Assembly: GCF_014653435.1 (NCBI RefSeq)
Contig: NZ_BNAO01000003.1
Span: forward strand, 46,629-110,628
Source of the DNA: Alishewanella longhuensis
GTDB lineage: Bacteria; Pseudomonadota; Gammaproteobacteria; Enterobacterales; Alteromonadaceae
Length of the DNA stretch: 64,000 bases
Direction of reading: 5' to 3'
Part shown: positions 1 to 7,471 of the stretch, one piece after another
How the letters are laid out: every line of letters starts with the position of its first letter
Numbering within the stretch: position 1 is the first letter of the stretch
The notes under the pieces: model-generated
Database searches by the model: none
Told to the model about the DNA's origin: nothing
What the model saw: the letters and a program-made list of their open reading frames with translations, nothing else
Program-made: the position numbers and the translations under genes

Positions 1-270
1 GCGGCGTTGCCGCCACGCGATGTTGACCGAAGCCACTGCACCCATAAATTAAAAACTTAACCAGCCAACTGCGATACAACGAAATAGCTGGAACCTTAAA
101 ACTTGCTGCAAACGGAGCCAATGAACCAAAAGGAACAACGCTACCGCCCTCGCCGCCAGCGACTAACCCACAAACTGGCGGACTTGATGTTTTGGCTTTG
201 CCGCTATAAAAACCAGACGCGAGCAATGCCAGAATAAAAAACCTTAACAGCCCTAAACACCCCGAAAACT
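1..270 (-). other. Gene-less integron cassette, family 1, divergent and cut by window edge
   Basis: This is the body of the leftmost cassette, whose own attC lies outside the window. Positions 1 to about 150 match the other family 1 bodies (copies at 355-651, 1066-1362, 1447-1743, 3513-3810, 7472-7769). Positions 150-270 differ from them, so this is a variant or recombinant copy. No ORF with a ribosome binding site was found on either strand. A short minus-strand frame at 204-410 only reads through attC. Confidence 0.7.
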
Positions 271-354
271 GCTAACGCCGCGCACATGGGTGACGACCGC
301 ATCGCGGTTGGCATCCCAGCGACCGAAGGGAGCGAATGGTGCGCCTTGTTAGCG
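271..354 (-). repeat. attC site (class a)
   Basis: Recombination site, 84 bp, bounded on the + strand by GCTAACG (271-277) and GTTAGCG (348-354), with an imperfectly palindromic interior. It belongs to the class sharing CACATGGGTGACGACCGC and GCATCCCAGCGACCG. It terminates the cassette spanning 276-656. Confidence 0.92.
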
Positions 355-651
355 GCAACAAACACACTACCCACGCGGCACTGCCGCCAAGCGATGCCGA
401 ACAATGGCAACCCTGTGCATAATTAAAAACTTAACCAGCCAAGTGCGATACAGAGAAATAGCTGGAGCCTAAAAACTTTTAAGCCAGCGGAGCCAATGAA
501 CCAAAAGAACAACGCTACCGCACCATCAGAGATTGCACCTGACCAACAAACTAGCGAACCTGACGGAATAAATTAACAACTGAGATACAACTTAACGCAA
601 GCAGAGCCGAAAAGTAAAACAGATTTTTTAGCTAAATCTTCCCGACAGCCG
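355..651 (-). other. Gene-less integron cassette body, family 1
   Basis: This 297-nt stretch lies between two attC sites and has no plausible gene. It aligns along its whole length with four other bodies of the same length. Conserved blocks include CGCTACCGCACCATCAGAG and GATACAACTTAACGCAAGC. In cassette sense the second block reads TTGCGT-17 nt-GTTAAT, which is promoter-like (inference). Confidence 0.8.
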
Positions 652-734
652 GCTAACGCCGCCAGCACGCGCGGCTTTGTAGCGAAGGCAAAGCCGTAGC
701 GAAAAAGACGTCGCCGTGCCTGGCCTTGTTATAA
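652..734 (-). repeat. attC site (class b)
   Basis: Recombination site, 83 bp, bounded by GCTAACG (652-658) and GTTATAA (728-734). Inner arms GCCAGCACGCG and GTCGCCGTGCCTGGC pair. Closely related sites lie at 9145-9228 and 9570-9653. Confidence 0.92.
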
Positions 735-762
735 GCCCAATGCTGGATGTTTAAATAATGCA

Positions 763-960
763 CTAAAATAACCCAACTATTTTGATTAGTGCTACAAATA
801 CCAACAATACGACAATTACATTTGGAAAATGCGGATGTTTTGTCTTCATCCACGCTAGAGCCGGTGATTTTTTAGAAGTACCAAGTACACCGCCAAAGTG
901 CAACGCACCGACTATGCAAATAAAAATTACTAAAATGCTGTTTGCTGGTTCAGAGATCAA
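763..960 (-). CDS. Small two-helix membrane protein (integron cassette gene)
   Basis: The 65-residue protein is almost entirely two hydrophobic segments, at about residues 8-27 and 48-64, joined by a basic, proline-containing loop. I do not recognise a family. The start is TTG, chosen because AAGGAG sits five bases before it; no ATG follows early in the frame. The gene fills the cassette between attC 652-734 and attC 976-1065, which is the usual arrangement for a cassette gene. It has no promoter of its own that I can point to, so expression probably depends on Pc or a neighbouring cassette. Confidence 0.65.
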   Translation of the reverse strand: MISEPANSILVIFICIVGALHFGGVLGTSKKSPALAWMKTKHPHFPNVIVVLLVFVALIKIVGLF

Positions 961-975
961 CGTAGCTCCTTGGGC

Positions 976-1065
976 TTATAACGCCGCGCACATGGGCGAC
1001 AAAAACGCGCCAGCGGGTTTGGCGTCCCAGCGACCGAAGGGAGCGAATGATGCGCATTGTTAGCG
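976..1065 (-). repeat. attC site (class a)
   Basis: Recombination site, 90 bp, bounded by TTATAAC (976-982) and GTTAGCG (1059-1065). The interior is shared with the site at 3423-3512 (ACATGGGCGAC, GCGCCAGCGGGTTTGGC). Confidence 0.92.
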
Positions 1066-1362
1066 GCGACAACCACACTACCCTCGCGGCACTGCCGCCA
1101 AGCGATGCTGAACAACAGCACTCATGTGCAAATTTAAAAACTTAACCAGCCAAGTGCGATACAACGAAATGACTGGAACTTAAAAACCTGTTGCAAGCGG
1201 AGCCAATGAGCCCAAAGGAACAACGCTACCGCACCATCAGAGATTGCACCTGACCAACAAACTGGCGAACCTGATGGAATAAATTAACACTTGAGATACA
1301 ACTTAACGCAAGCAGAGCCGAAAAGTAAAACAGATTTTGTACCTAAACCTTCTCGACAGCCG
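1066..1362 (-). other. Gene-less integron cassette body, family 1
   Basis: This 297-nt body is a near-copy of 355-651 and 1447-1743. Frames crossing it on both strands have no ribosome binding site and are not conserved as proteins between copies. Confidence 0.8.
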
Positions 1363-1446
1363 GCTAACGCAAAGCACATGGGTGACGACCGCATCGCGGT
1401 TGGCATCCCAGCGACCGAAGGGAGCGAATGGTGCGCATTGTTAGCG
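1363..1446 (-). repeat. attC site (class a)
   Basis: Recombination site, 84 bp, bounded by GCTAACG (1363-1369) and GTTAGCG (1440-1446). The interior is nearly identical to 271-354. Confidence 0.92.
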
Positions 1447-1743
1447 GCGACAAACAAACAACCCACGCGGCGCTGCCGCCAAGCGATGCCGAAGAACGGC
1501 AACCTTGTGCAAAATTAAAACATAACCAGCCAAGTGCGATACAGCGAAATGACTGGAACTTAAAAACTTTAAAGCTAGCGAAGCCAATGAGCCAAAAGGA
1601 ACAACGCTACCGCCCCATCAGAGATTGCACCTGACTAACAAACTTGCGAACCTGACGGAATAAATTAACAACTGAGATACAACTTAACGCAAGCAGAGCC
1701 GAAAAGTAAAACAGATTTTGAAACCACACCCTCTCGACAGCCG
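1447..1743 (-). other. Gene-less integron cassette body, family 1
   Basis: This 297-nt body lies directly next to another family 1 cassette, so two copies stand in tandem at 1066-1743. The promoter-like pair in cassette sense is TTGCGT (complement of 1687-1692) and GTTAAT (complement of 1664-1669), spaced 17 nt. A hairpin TGCCG-TTCT-CGGCA lies near the attC end. No gene seen. Confidence 0.8.
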
Positions 1744-1811
1744 GCTAACGCCGCAATAATTTGCCGATTGAAGCGTAGCGTAAAGCGGTCAAATTGATTG
1801 CCTTGTTAGGG
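1744..1811 (-). repeat. attC site (short)
   Basis: Recombination site, 68 bp, the shortest in the array, bounded by GCTAACG (1744-1750) and GTTAGGG (1805-1811). Inner arms CAATAATTTGCCG and GGTCAAATTGATTG pair imperfectly. Confidence 0.88.
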
Positions 1812-2477
1812 CTACTTGATAGAACCACTAATGGCCAAAATTACGAAAACAATATACCCCACAATAACTAAGCCAAATATAATTGGGTGCTTTCGAATCA
1901 TTTTACGTTGTACTTCTATAATCCGAAAGAATGGAAAGGCCTCTTCAGGTATTTTAGAAATTTTCTCCTCAAGTTCCTCTATAGTTTTATTTAGTTTATC
2001 GTTGTCTTGGCTAAGTGCAGAATCACGTAACTCAGCTATTAAAGTTTCGTAGCTTCTAGGGATCACTCGTTTTCCAGACTCTTGTGACTGATTAAGAGAG
2101 TCTGCCAGACCTAGCAAAGTATTAGAGTAAGAATCTTTTTGGGTAGAGTCTAAATGTTTACTTCTTTGAAACCTTAACGAAACATCTTCAAACAGCCTCT
2201 CGAGATCGTATGCAGAATCAATAGTAGTTTCAACCTCCCTCTCTACAGCGTTAAATAATTGTTTAAGCTTCGCTGTAGTAATTTTTTCTTGTGTTACTAG
2301 CATTCCCTCGATTAGATCAATAAGCATCTCTTTGGCTTTACGAACTCTTTCATTTCGAATTTTTCTACCTGAAAACCAAACGCCAATCGGCCCTAAAACA
2401 AAGAACACAAAACCAACCCCAAGAGATACCATTATGCTCGAGTAGTTGTCATTCCAAAAACTTACTATTACTTCCAA
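1812..2477 (-). CDS. Two-TM coiled-coil membrane protein (integron cassette gene)
   Basis: The 221-residue protein has a hydrophobic helix at about residues 14-36 and another at about 197-218. Between them lies a long charged region rich in Glu, Lys and Leu, likely coiled coil, most clearly at residues 158-177. This would place the middle in the cytoplasm, anchored at both ends. The start is TTG, eight bases after AGGAG; an ATG 15 codons later would cut into the first helix. The stop codon TAG abuts the attC box at 1805-1811. I do not recognise a family. The layout resembles small membrane effectors in some defence systems, but that is only a shape comparison. Confidence 0.8.
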   Translation of the reverse strand: MEVIVSFWNDNYSSIMVSLGVGFVFFVLGPIGVWFSGRKIRNERVRKAKEMLIDLIEGMLVTQEKITTAKLKQLFNAVEREVETTIDSAYDLERLFEDVSLRFQRSKHLDSTQKDSYSNTLLGLADSLNQSQESGKRVIPRSYETLIAELRDSALSQDNDKLNKTIEELEEKISKIPEEAFPFFRIIEVQRKMIRKHPIIFGLVIVGYIVFVILAISGSIK

Positions 2478-2496
2478 TTCGCAATCTCCTTTGGAG

Positions 2497-2581
2497 CCCT
2501 AACGCAAAGCACATGGGTGACGACCGCATCGCGGTTGGCATCCCAGCGGCTGTAGGCCGCGAGTGATGCGCCTTGTTAAGT
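2497..2581 (-). repeat. attC site (class a variant)
   Basis: Recombination site, 85 bp, bounded by CCCTAAC (2497-2503) and GTTAAGT (2575-2581). The left half matches class a, but the terminal loop differs (CGGCTGTAGGCCGCGAG). Confidence 0.9.
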
Positions 2582-2917
2582 GTTTTTGTATAGTTTTGAC
2601 CATGAGTTCCAATCGTCTTCGTTACGCAGATAAACCAACAGCGGAAGGTGCTCCATCTTATTTGGATATGGAACCGATAACATCTCCTCGGTATAGCTGC
2701 GATGGTTTCCTGTATAATTTGCAAGGATATTGGTCAGCACAACGCTCGCAACCTCTTTGGCTTCTTCGCTTGGCTCACCATCGAATATAAAACGTCCAAC
2801 AAAGTCTTCACCGTCTTCAGACAAGCTGAACGAAACTGCCCTAAAGGATGGTGCAACCTCACCCAAAAGCGCGCTTTGGGCATATAGCATCAATTTTATA
2901 TCGTGCTCAGTTCTCAT
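2576..2917 (-). CDS. Conserved cassette protein, cytosolic, unknown function
   Basis: This 113-residue protein has no signal or membrane segment. It starts with the motif MRTEHDIKLMLYAQ and goes on through GRFIFDGEPSEEAKEVAS. From memory, similar N-termini recur in uncharacterised small proteins of integrons and other accessory DNA, sometimes compared with immunity proteins; I cannot confirm this. I chose the ATG at 2917 over the GTG two codons upstream because the GTG lies inside the attC box and MRTEHD fits the family start. The stop codon TAA is supplied by the attC box of its own cassette. Confidence 0.8.
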   Translation of the reverse strand: MRTEHDIKLMLYAQSALLGEVAPSFRAVSFSLSEDGEDFVGRFIFDGEPSEEAKEVASVVLTNILANYTGNHRSYTEEMLSVPYPNKMEHLPLLVYLRNEDDWNSWSKLYKNT

Positions 2918-2921
2918 AGAC

Positions 2922-3005
2922 ACTTAACGCAAAGCTTTGGGGCGGCTGGAGCGCAGCGTAAGCCGTCCCAGCCGCGCTAGCGGCGACAATAGCGCCTTGT
3001 TATGC
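2922..3005 (-). repeat. attC site
   Basis: Recombination site, 84 bp, bounded by ACTTAAC (2922-2928) and GTTATGC (2999-3005). Paired inner arms: GGGGCGGCTGG with CCAGCCGCGCTAG. Confidence 0.88.
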
Positions 3006-3006
3006 A

Positions 3007-3402
3007 CTAGTATGGAGCGCATAACCCTGAATAGATAATATTGCCATCAATTAACATAAAAGGCTTTTTATCGTTTTTACTGAACTCCTCGATATAAAGG
3101 TATTCAACCGATATCATTGGTTTATAAATTGTCAGTACTTTAAAACCTTGTTGAGTTGAACCGTAATCCAATACTCGTGGTTCTCCGAAGGAATTATGAT
3201 TTGCAAGCTCTCCGGTCATTCGACCACTTCCTTTATCTACGACAAACTCTTTTCCAACCTGCATCTTTGAAAAGTCACTTGGAGTGGTCTCGCCATTTTC
3301 CTTTAACTGACTTGAATGATTCACAGTACATTTATAAGCATCTATTTGAGCCAATACATGATTCGAAAGTAAGCAAATAAAAATTGTGATTAAAATTCTC
3401 AT
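3007..3402 (-). CDS. Secreted or periplasmic protein, unknown function (integron cassette gene)
   Basis: The 131-residue protein begins with a typical Sec signal peptide (MRILITIFICLLSNHVLAQ, predicted cut after VLA). The mature part, about 113 residues, carries two cysteines near its ends, so a disulfide is possible. A longer frame extends upstream to 3504, but it runs through the attC site. The ATG at 3402, preceded by GGAGTGAGG, is the better start. I recognise no family. The gene occupies its cassette alone, with attC 2922-3005 downstream. Confidence 0.82.
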   Translation of the reverse strand: MRILITIFICLLSNHVLAQIDAYKCTVNHSSQLKENGETTPSDFSKMQVGKEFVVDKGSGRMTGELANHNSFGEPRVLDYGSTQQGFKVLTIYKPMISVEYLYIEEFSKNDKKPFMLIDGNIIYSGLCAPY

Positions 3403-3422
3403 CCTCACTCCATTATTGATGT

Positions 3423-3512
3423 GCATAACGCCGCGCACATGGGCGACAAAAGCGCGCCAGCGGGTTTGGCGTCCCAGCGACCAACGGGAGCGAATGGTGC
3501 GCATTGTTAGCG
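3423..3512 (-). repeat. attC site (class a)
   Basis: Recombination site, 90 bp, bounded by GCATAAC (3423-3429) and GTTAGCG (3506-3512). Near-identical to the site at 976-1065. Confidence 0.92.
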
Positions 3513-3810
3513 GCGACTACCACACTACCCTCGCGGCACTGCCGCTAAGCGATGCCAACCAACAGCACCCGTGTGCAAATTAATAAATAAACCAGCCAGG
3601 TGCGATACAGCGAAATAGCTGGAGCCCTAAAAACTTTAAAGCCAGCGGAGCCAATGAGCCAAAAGGAACAACGCTACCGCACCATCAGAGATTGCACCTA
3701 ACCAACAAACTGGTGAGCCCGATAGAATAAATTAACAACTGAGATACAACTTAACGCAAGCAGAGCCGAAAAGTAAAACAGATTTTGAAACTACACCTTC
3801 CCGACAGCCG
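3513..3810 (-). other. Gene-less integron cassette body, family 1
   Basis: This 298-nt body is collinear with the other family 1 copies and separated from them by three coding cassettes. Copies are therefore dispersed in the array, not only tandem. No gene was found. Confidence 0.8.
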
Positions 3811-3890
3811 GCTAACGCTCGCCACAAACGCGAGCAACTTGTTGCGAGTCGAGCGCCCAACGGGCGCGTTTTTGATGGCGCTTGTTATGC
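3811..3890 (-). repeat. attC site
   Basis: Recombination site, 80 bp, bounded by GCTAACG (3811-3817) and GTTATGC (3884-3890). Arms include GAGCGCCCAACGGGCGCG, a perfect internal hairpin. Confidence 0.9.
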
Positions 3891-3894
3891 GCAG

Positions 3895-4221
3895 CTAAAC
3901 CCAAAACTGCCACCACTTTTTGTTGGCCCTTTTTAGATGCTGAGCCGCCACGTAATTTGCAATATTTTGGTTGATATCGCTTTTGCTCTGGTATTGTTCC
4001 TGATTTTTAGCTGCGGTTTTTTTGTCTAAGTATGCTTTCTGTGCCTTATGGTAATCACGGAACCAAAACAACGGAGCAATGGTTACAAAGGCAACAGGAA
4101 TTATGACGGTTACGTTTTGGACTTGAAAGTAAATCAGAACAACGGCAATAAGTACTGCCAATACGCATATTACTGCGTAGTCCCTGTGATAATTTTCTGG
4201 TTTTTCAGGTTCGCTAATCAT
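3895..4221 (-). CDS. Two-TM membrane protein with cytoplasmic basic tail (integron cassette gene)
   Basis: The 108-residue protein has two hydrophobic segments close together, about residues 15-33 and 37-53. A charged, Gln/Lys-rich tail ends in KKWWQFWV. The tail probably faces the cytoplasm. The ATG at 4221 is preceded by AAAAGG at a normal distance. The stop TAG lies four bases from its own attC. No family is recognised. It is similar in type, though not obviously in sequence, to the other small membrane proteins of the array. Confidence 0.78.
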   Translation of the reverse strand: MISEPEKPENYHRDYAVICVLAVLIAVVLIYFQVQNVTVIIPVAFVTIAPLFWFRDYHKAQKAYLDKKTAAKNQEQYQSKSDINQNIANYVAAQHLKRANKKWWQFWV

Positions 4222-4234
4222 GAATTACCTTTTC

Positions 4235-4367
4235 GCATAACGCTAAGCTCAGCCGCAGTTTGTAAGTTGATTGTTTGTGGAAAACTTTTGCGCAGCAAAA
4301 CCACAAACAATCAACTTACAAACTGTCGAGCACACGAAGTGTGCGATGCTGGAGCGCCTTGTTACGT
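4235..4367 (-). repeat. attC site (long class c)
   Basis: Recombination site, 133 bp, bounded by GCATAAC (4235-4241) and GTTACGT (4361-4367). The interior folds into an unusually long stem: GTAAGTTGATTGTTTGTGG pairs with CCACAAACAATCAACTTAC without mismatch, around TTTTGCGCAGCAAAA. Confidence 0.9.
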
Positions 4368-4690
4368 GATAATGCTTTTTGTGAAGATGTTGCCGAAGCA
4401 GGAAGGAAGCTTTTTGCTTTGCCTTCCAGTGCAAACCAACACGCCTAAAGACTTGAGACTTTACACAAAAACCGGCTGAAGCGAAAGCCGAAATAAACCG
4501 AAACTAAAAGTAAAAATGTGCTTGCGAAACGCTTCTACCGAAGGCACCAAAATGGAGCTAAAAAAACAATAACGATTGCTTCGGATTTTTAAATGATTGT
4601 GGTTTTACGCTTTTTGCGCACGACCATTCAGGGTTTGTGCTTTTGCTTTTCTATACTTTCAGCTTTGCACAAACCAAAACACTTAGCCCC
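4368..4690 (-). other. Gene-less integron cassette body, family 2
   Basis: This 323-nt body has no credible gene; frames are broken relative to its relative at 6290-6614. It shares CTACCGAAGGCACCAAAA with the other family 2/3 bodies, and the complementary pair CCGAAG (4538-4543) and CTTCGG (4579-4584). Confidence 0.75.
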
Positions 4691-4830
4691 ACGTAACGTT
4701 CGGTTCAACCGCAGTTTGTAAGCGGCGCATTTACGATAAACTTCGCACAGCGATTCGCTATATGCGCTGCTTATAAACTGTCGAGCGTAAGCGCGCAGCG
4801 CTGTAGCGGCGTTGCAACCGCTTGTTAGGC
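4691..4830 (-). repeat. attC site (long class c)
   Basis: Recombination site, 140 bp, the longest in the array, bounded by ACGTAAC (4691-4697) and GTTAGGC (4824-4830). Stem arms GTAAGCGGCGCATTTACG and ATATGCGCTGCTTAT pair. It is related to the site at 6158-6289, but its stem differs in sequence from 4235-4367. Confidence 0.9.
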
Positions 4831-4835
4831 ATATT

Positions 4836-5228
4836 TTATGGTAGTTTAATTTCACTATAACGCATTTTTTTCAAATTTCCTTGGGATTGCAAAGCGCCAG
4901 AATTAACTAAAAGCTCAATGCGTTCTGAATAAAATATATCTGGCACTCCGGGAAACTCACTTTGAAATTCTAAAAGTGTTTGGCCTACCACTCTGGCAAC
5001 CTTTCTCCATTGATGGCTGGAGTTCTCCAAAATTGCCTTGTCTATTTTCTCTAATTCGCTAGCAGTTAATCTACCAACTATTACTAACTGAGCTTCGCTC
5101 ATTGGGCCGTCATTTTCTAACTGAATATCGTCCATTGTAGTTACTACGCCTGATGAGTTGGTGTGATCCTGAGAGCAACCGATTAGAAAAGCGAATAGAA
5201 CTATCAGGATACTTAGATTTTTCAGCAT
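4836..5228 (-). CDS. Lipoprotein with DUF3658-like C-terminus (integron cassette gene)
   Basis: The 130-residue protein starts with a lipoprotein signal (hydrophobic stretch ending LIGC, lipobox at about residues 15-18). The C-terminal half reads LTASELEKIDKAIL, WRKVARVVGQTL, then GALQSQGNLKKMRYSEIKLP. I recall that last pattern from DUF3658 domains, whose function is unknown. A membrane-anchored version is unusual by my recollection. The gene sits alone in a cassette with a long attC downstream. The ATG at 5228 has only a weak Shine-Dalgarno (AGG); there is no better start. Confidence 0.8.
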   Translation of the reverse strand: MLKNLSILIVLFAFLIGCSQDHTNSSGVVTTMDDIQLENDGPMSEAQLVIVGRLTASELEKIDKAILENSSHQWRKVARVVGQTLLEFQSEFPGVPDIFYSERIELLVNSGALQSQGNLKKMRYSEIKLP

Positions 5229-5234
5229 TGCTTT

Positions 5235-5367
5235 GCCTAACGCTGAGTTCAGCCGCAGTTAGTAAGTTGGTTTTTTGTGGAATACTTTTGCGCAGCAAAA
5301 CCACAAAAAGGCGACTTACTAACTGTCGAGCGCACGAAGTGCGCGGTGCTGGAACGACTTGTTATGG
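5235..5367 (-). repeat. attC site (long class c)
   Basis: Recombination site, 133 bp, bounded by GCCTAAC (5235-5241) and GTTATGG (5361-5367). The stem GTAAGTTGG...CGACTTAC carries a TTTTTTGTGG / CCACAAAAA inner part. Nearly identical to 5696-5828. Confidence 0.9.
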
Positions 5368-5695
5368 GAATAGATGTTTTGCACGTTGCTTGAACAGAGC
5401 AAAAAAGCTTTTCCCGCTTTTAAAAAGCCCAAGAAAACCTTGAGCGCTTAAAACCAGAAGCAGAAAAACGCTTTTGCAAAACCAGCAGAATAGTGGTTTT
5501 AAAGTGCGAAAACGTTTCTACCGAAGGCACCAAAATATAACTAAAAAAACCAAAAATGTTCACTTCGGCTTTTAACGCTTTGCCGCTAAAGGCGCTAAAG
5601 CTTCAGCCTGGGAAAACCCAAAACGAACCAACTCAGAAAATTACCGGTTTTGCTTTTGCAGACTTTCAGGCCGCCAAAGCCAAAAACCTTTTGTC
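5368..5695 (-). other. Gene-less integron cassette body, family 3 (relative of family 2)
   Basis: This 328-nt body is nearly identical to 5829-6157. It keeps the family 2/3 core: CCGAAG (5521-5526), CACCAAAATATAACTAAAAA and CTTCGG (5563-5568), with the two complementary hexamers 36 nt apart. No gene was found. Confidence 0.75.
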
Positions 5696-5828
5696 CCATA
5701 ACGCCGAGTTCAGCCGCAGTTAGTAAGTTGGTTTTTTGTGGAATACTTTTGCGAAGCAAAACCACAAAAAGGCGACTTACTAACTGTCGAGCGCACGAAG
5801 TGCGCGGTGCTGGAACGACTTGTTATGG
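5696..5828 (-). repeat. attC site (long class c)
   Basis: Recombination site, 133 bp, bounded by CCATAAC (5696-5702) and GTTATGG (5822-5828). Differs from 5235-5367 at only a few positions. Confidence 0.9.
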
Positions 5829-6157
5829 GATTAGCTTTTTTGCACATTGCTTGAACAGAGCAAAAAAGCTTTTCCCGTTTTTAAAAAGCCCAAGAAAACC
5901 TTGAGCGCGTAAAACCAGAAGCAGAAAAACGCTTTAAAAAAACCAGCAGAATAGTGGTTTTAAAGCGCGAAAACATTTCTACCGAAGGCACCAAAATATA
6001 ACTAAAAAAACCAAAAACGTTCACTTCGGATTTTAACGCTTTGCGGCTAAAAGCGATAAAGCTTCAGCCTTAGAAAACCAAAAACGAACCGACCCAGAGA
6101 ATTACCGGTTTTGCTTTTGCGAACTTTCATGCCGCACAAACAAAAAACTTTCTGCCC
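5829..6157 (-). other. Gene-less integron cassette body, family 3
   Basis: This 329-nt body stands in tandem with the copy at 5368-5695. The core hexamers are CCGAAG (5982-5987) and CTTCGG (6024-6029). No gene was found. Confidence 0.75.
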
Positions 6158-6289
6158 CCATAACGTTCAGTTCAGCCGCAGATTGTAAGCGGCGCATTTG
6201 CGATAAACTTCGCGCAGCGATTCGCTAAATGCGCTGCTTACAAACTGTCGAGTGCGCGAAGCGCACGGTGCTGCAACGGCTTGTTACGT
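6158..6289 (-). repeat. attC site (long class c)
   Basis: Recombination site, 132 bp, bounded by CCATAAC (6158-6164) and GTTACGT (6283-6289). Stem arms GTAAGCGGCGCATTTGCGA and TCGCTAAATGCGCTGCTTAC. Confidence 0.9.
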
Positions 6290-6614
6290 GATAATGCTTT
6301 TGTGAAGATTTTGCCGAAGAGGGAGGTGAGCTTTTGCTTTGCCTTCCAGTGCAAACCAACACGCCTAAAAACGATGAAACTTTACACAAAAACCGGCCGA
6401 AACGAAAGCAAGAAAAAACCAGATGTGGAGCTTTAAAAATACCTGCGAAACCCTTTCTACCGAAGGCGCCAAAAATACAGCTAAAAAATTCAAAAACCTT
6501 CACTTCGGATTCTTTGATTCTTGCCGGTTTTAAGCTTTTACCGCACGAACTTCACGATTTTATGCTTTTGCTTTTGCTGAATTTCAGTATTGCACAAACA
6601 AAAAAACTAGCCCC
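6290..6614 (-). other. Gene-less integron cassette body, family 2
   Basis: This 325-nt body is related to 4368-4690; both contain GCCTTCCAGTGCAAACCAAC and a GCACAAAC block near the far end. Core hexamers are CCGAAG (6460-6465) and CTTCGG (6503-6508). A 92-codon minus frame (6225-6503) crosses it and the attC, but the frame is interrupted in the sister copy. Confidence 0.75.
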
Positions 6615-6747
6615 ACGTAACGCCGAGCTAAGCGGCAGTTTTTAAGTTGTAGTTTTGTGGAATACTTTTGCGCAGCAAAACCACAAAACTGCGACTTAAA
6701 AACTGTCCAGCGCACGTAGTGCGCGATGCTTGAGCGATTTGTTAGCT
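6615..6747 (-). repeat. attC site (long class c)
   Basis: Recombination site, 133 bp, bounded by ACGTAAC (6615-6621) and GTTAGCT (6741-6747). Stem arms TTTTTAAGTTGTAGTTTTGTG and CACAAAACTGCGACTTAAAAA. Confidence 0.9.
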
Positions 6748-7364
6748 TACTCTATGACTACAGCAGGTAGTTTTGCAAAAGCAGTAACGTGCTCCTCAAA
6801 CTCATCAAGCAAAAAATCAGAAAAAACGGCCTCTGAAGCTGTTAGTGAAACTACTGAACAGATTCCAACCCAAATATTTAAATGTTCTGGCGATATTTTT
6901 TCAGCGATAGGGATATGCGCCAATACAATAGGCAAATTCTGCTCGCATGAATTTCTGAAGTCTTTTTCACTTAACATTTTCTCTAACTCTTTTTTAGACT
7001 TTTTCTTTGATGATTTAAAAGCTTCAAAATTTACTTCAAAAGTGTCAGCATTCTTAATTAGTTTGGTCCAATGAAATGTGCCACCCTCATGATAAGCTTC
7101 ACAAAGAATTGATATTATTTTAATGAGGCTGTCTTTTGCCTGTCTTTTTTCCTTAAGCAATAGCTCTTTTCGCCTGGCTTCTTTTTGCACATTCACAAAC
7201 CTTAAGATTAGCGCCAGAAAAGAAGCAAATACTAACCCTTCATATGCAACCCCTCTTAGCGTGCTTTTAAAGTCATCGAAATTACAGGTTAATACGATAG
7301 ATGTAACTCCGAATACTACTCCTGCAAAAATTAAGACGCTTTTTTCTGAAAAATTCAGTTTCAA
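6747..7364 (-). CDS. Two-TM protein with large cytoplasmic helical domain (integron cassette gene)
   Basis: The 205-residue protein has two hydrophobic helices, at about residues 9-27 and 40-58. A mostly helical, charged domain of ~145 residues follows, containing a lysine-rich patch (KSSKKKSKKELEKML). It would be anchored in the inner membrane with the C-terminal domain in the cytoplasm. The start is TTG, five bases after AAGGAAGG. The stop TAA touches the attC box of the cassette. I recognise no family. Its base composition is AT-richer than the housekeeping genes further right. Confidence 0.8.
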   Translation of the reverse strand: MKLNFSEKSVLIFAGVVFGVTSIVLTCNFDDFKSTLRGVAYEGLVFASFLALILRFVNVQKEARRKELLLKEKRQAKDSLIKIISILCEAYHEGGTFHWTKLIKNADTFEVNFEAFKSSKKKSKKELEKMLSEKDFRNSCEQNLPIVLAHIPIAEKISPEHLNIWVGICSVVSLTASEAVFSDFLLDEFEEHVTAFAKLPAVVIE

Positions 7365-7386
7365 GAAAACCTTCCTTACTGTGCGA

Positions 7387-7471
7387 AGCTAACGCAAAGC
7401 ACATGGGCGACGGCCGCGCAGCGGTTGGCGTCCCAGCGACCGAAGGGAGCGAATGGTGCGCCTTGTTAGCG
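7387..7471 (-). repeat. attC site (class a)
   Basis: Recombination site, 85 bp, bounded by AGCTAAC (7387-7393) and GTTAGCG (7465-7471). Class a interior, with GGCCGCGCAGCGGTTGGCG replacing the usual GACCGCATCGCGG loop arm. Confidence 0.92.

Noticed and set aside
6225..6503. 92-codon minus-strand frame in a family 2 cassette
   Set aside because: It crosses an attC, lacks a ribosome site, and the homologous copy at 4368-4690 has stops in that frame.
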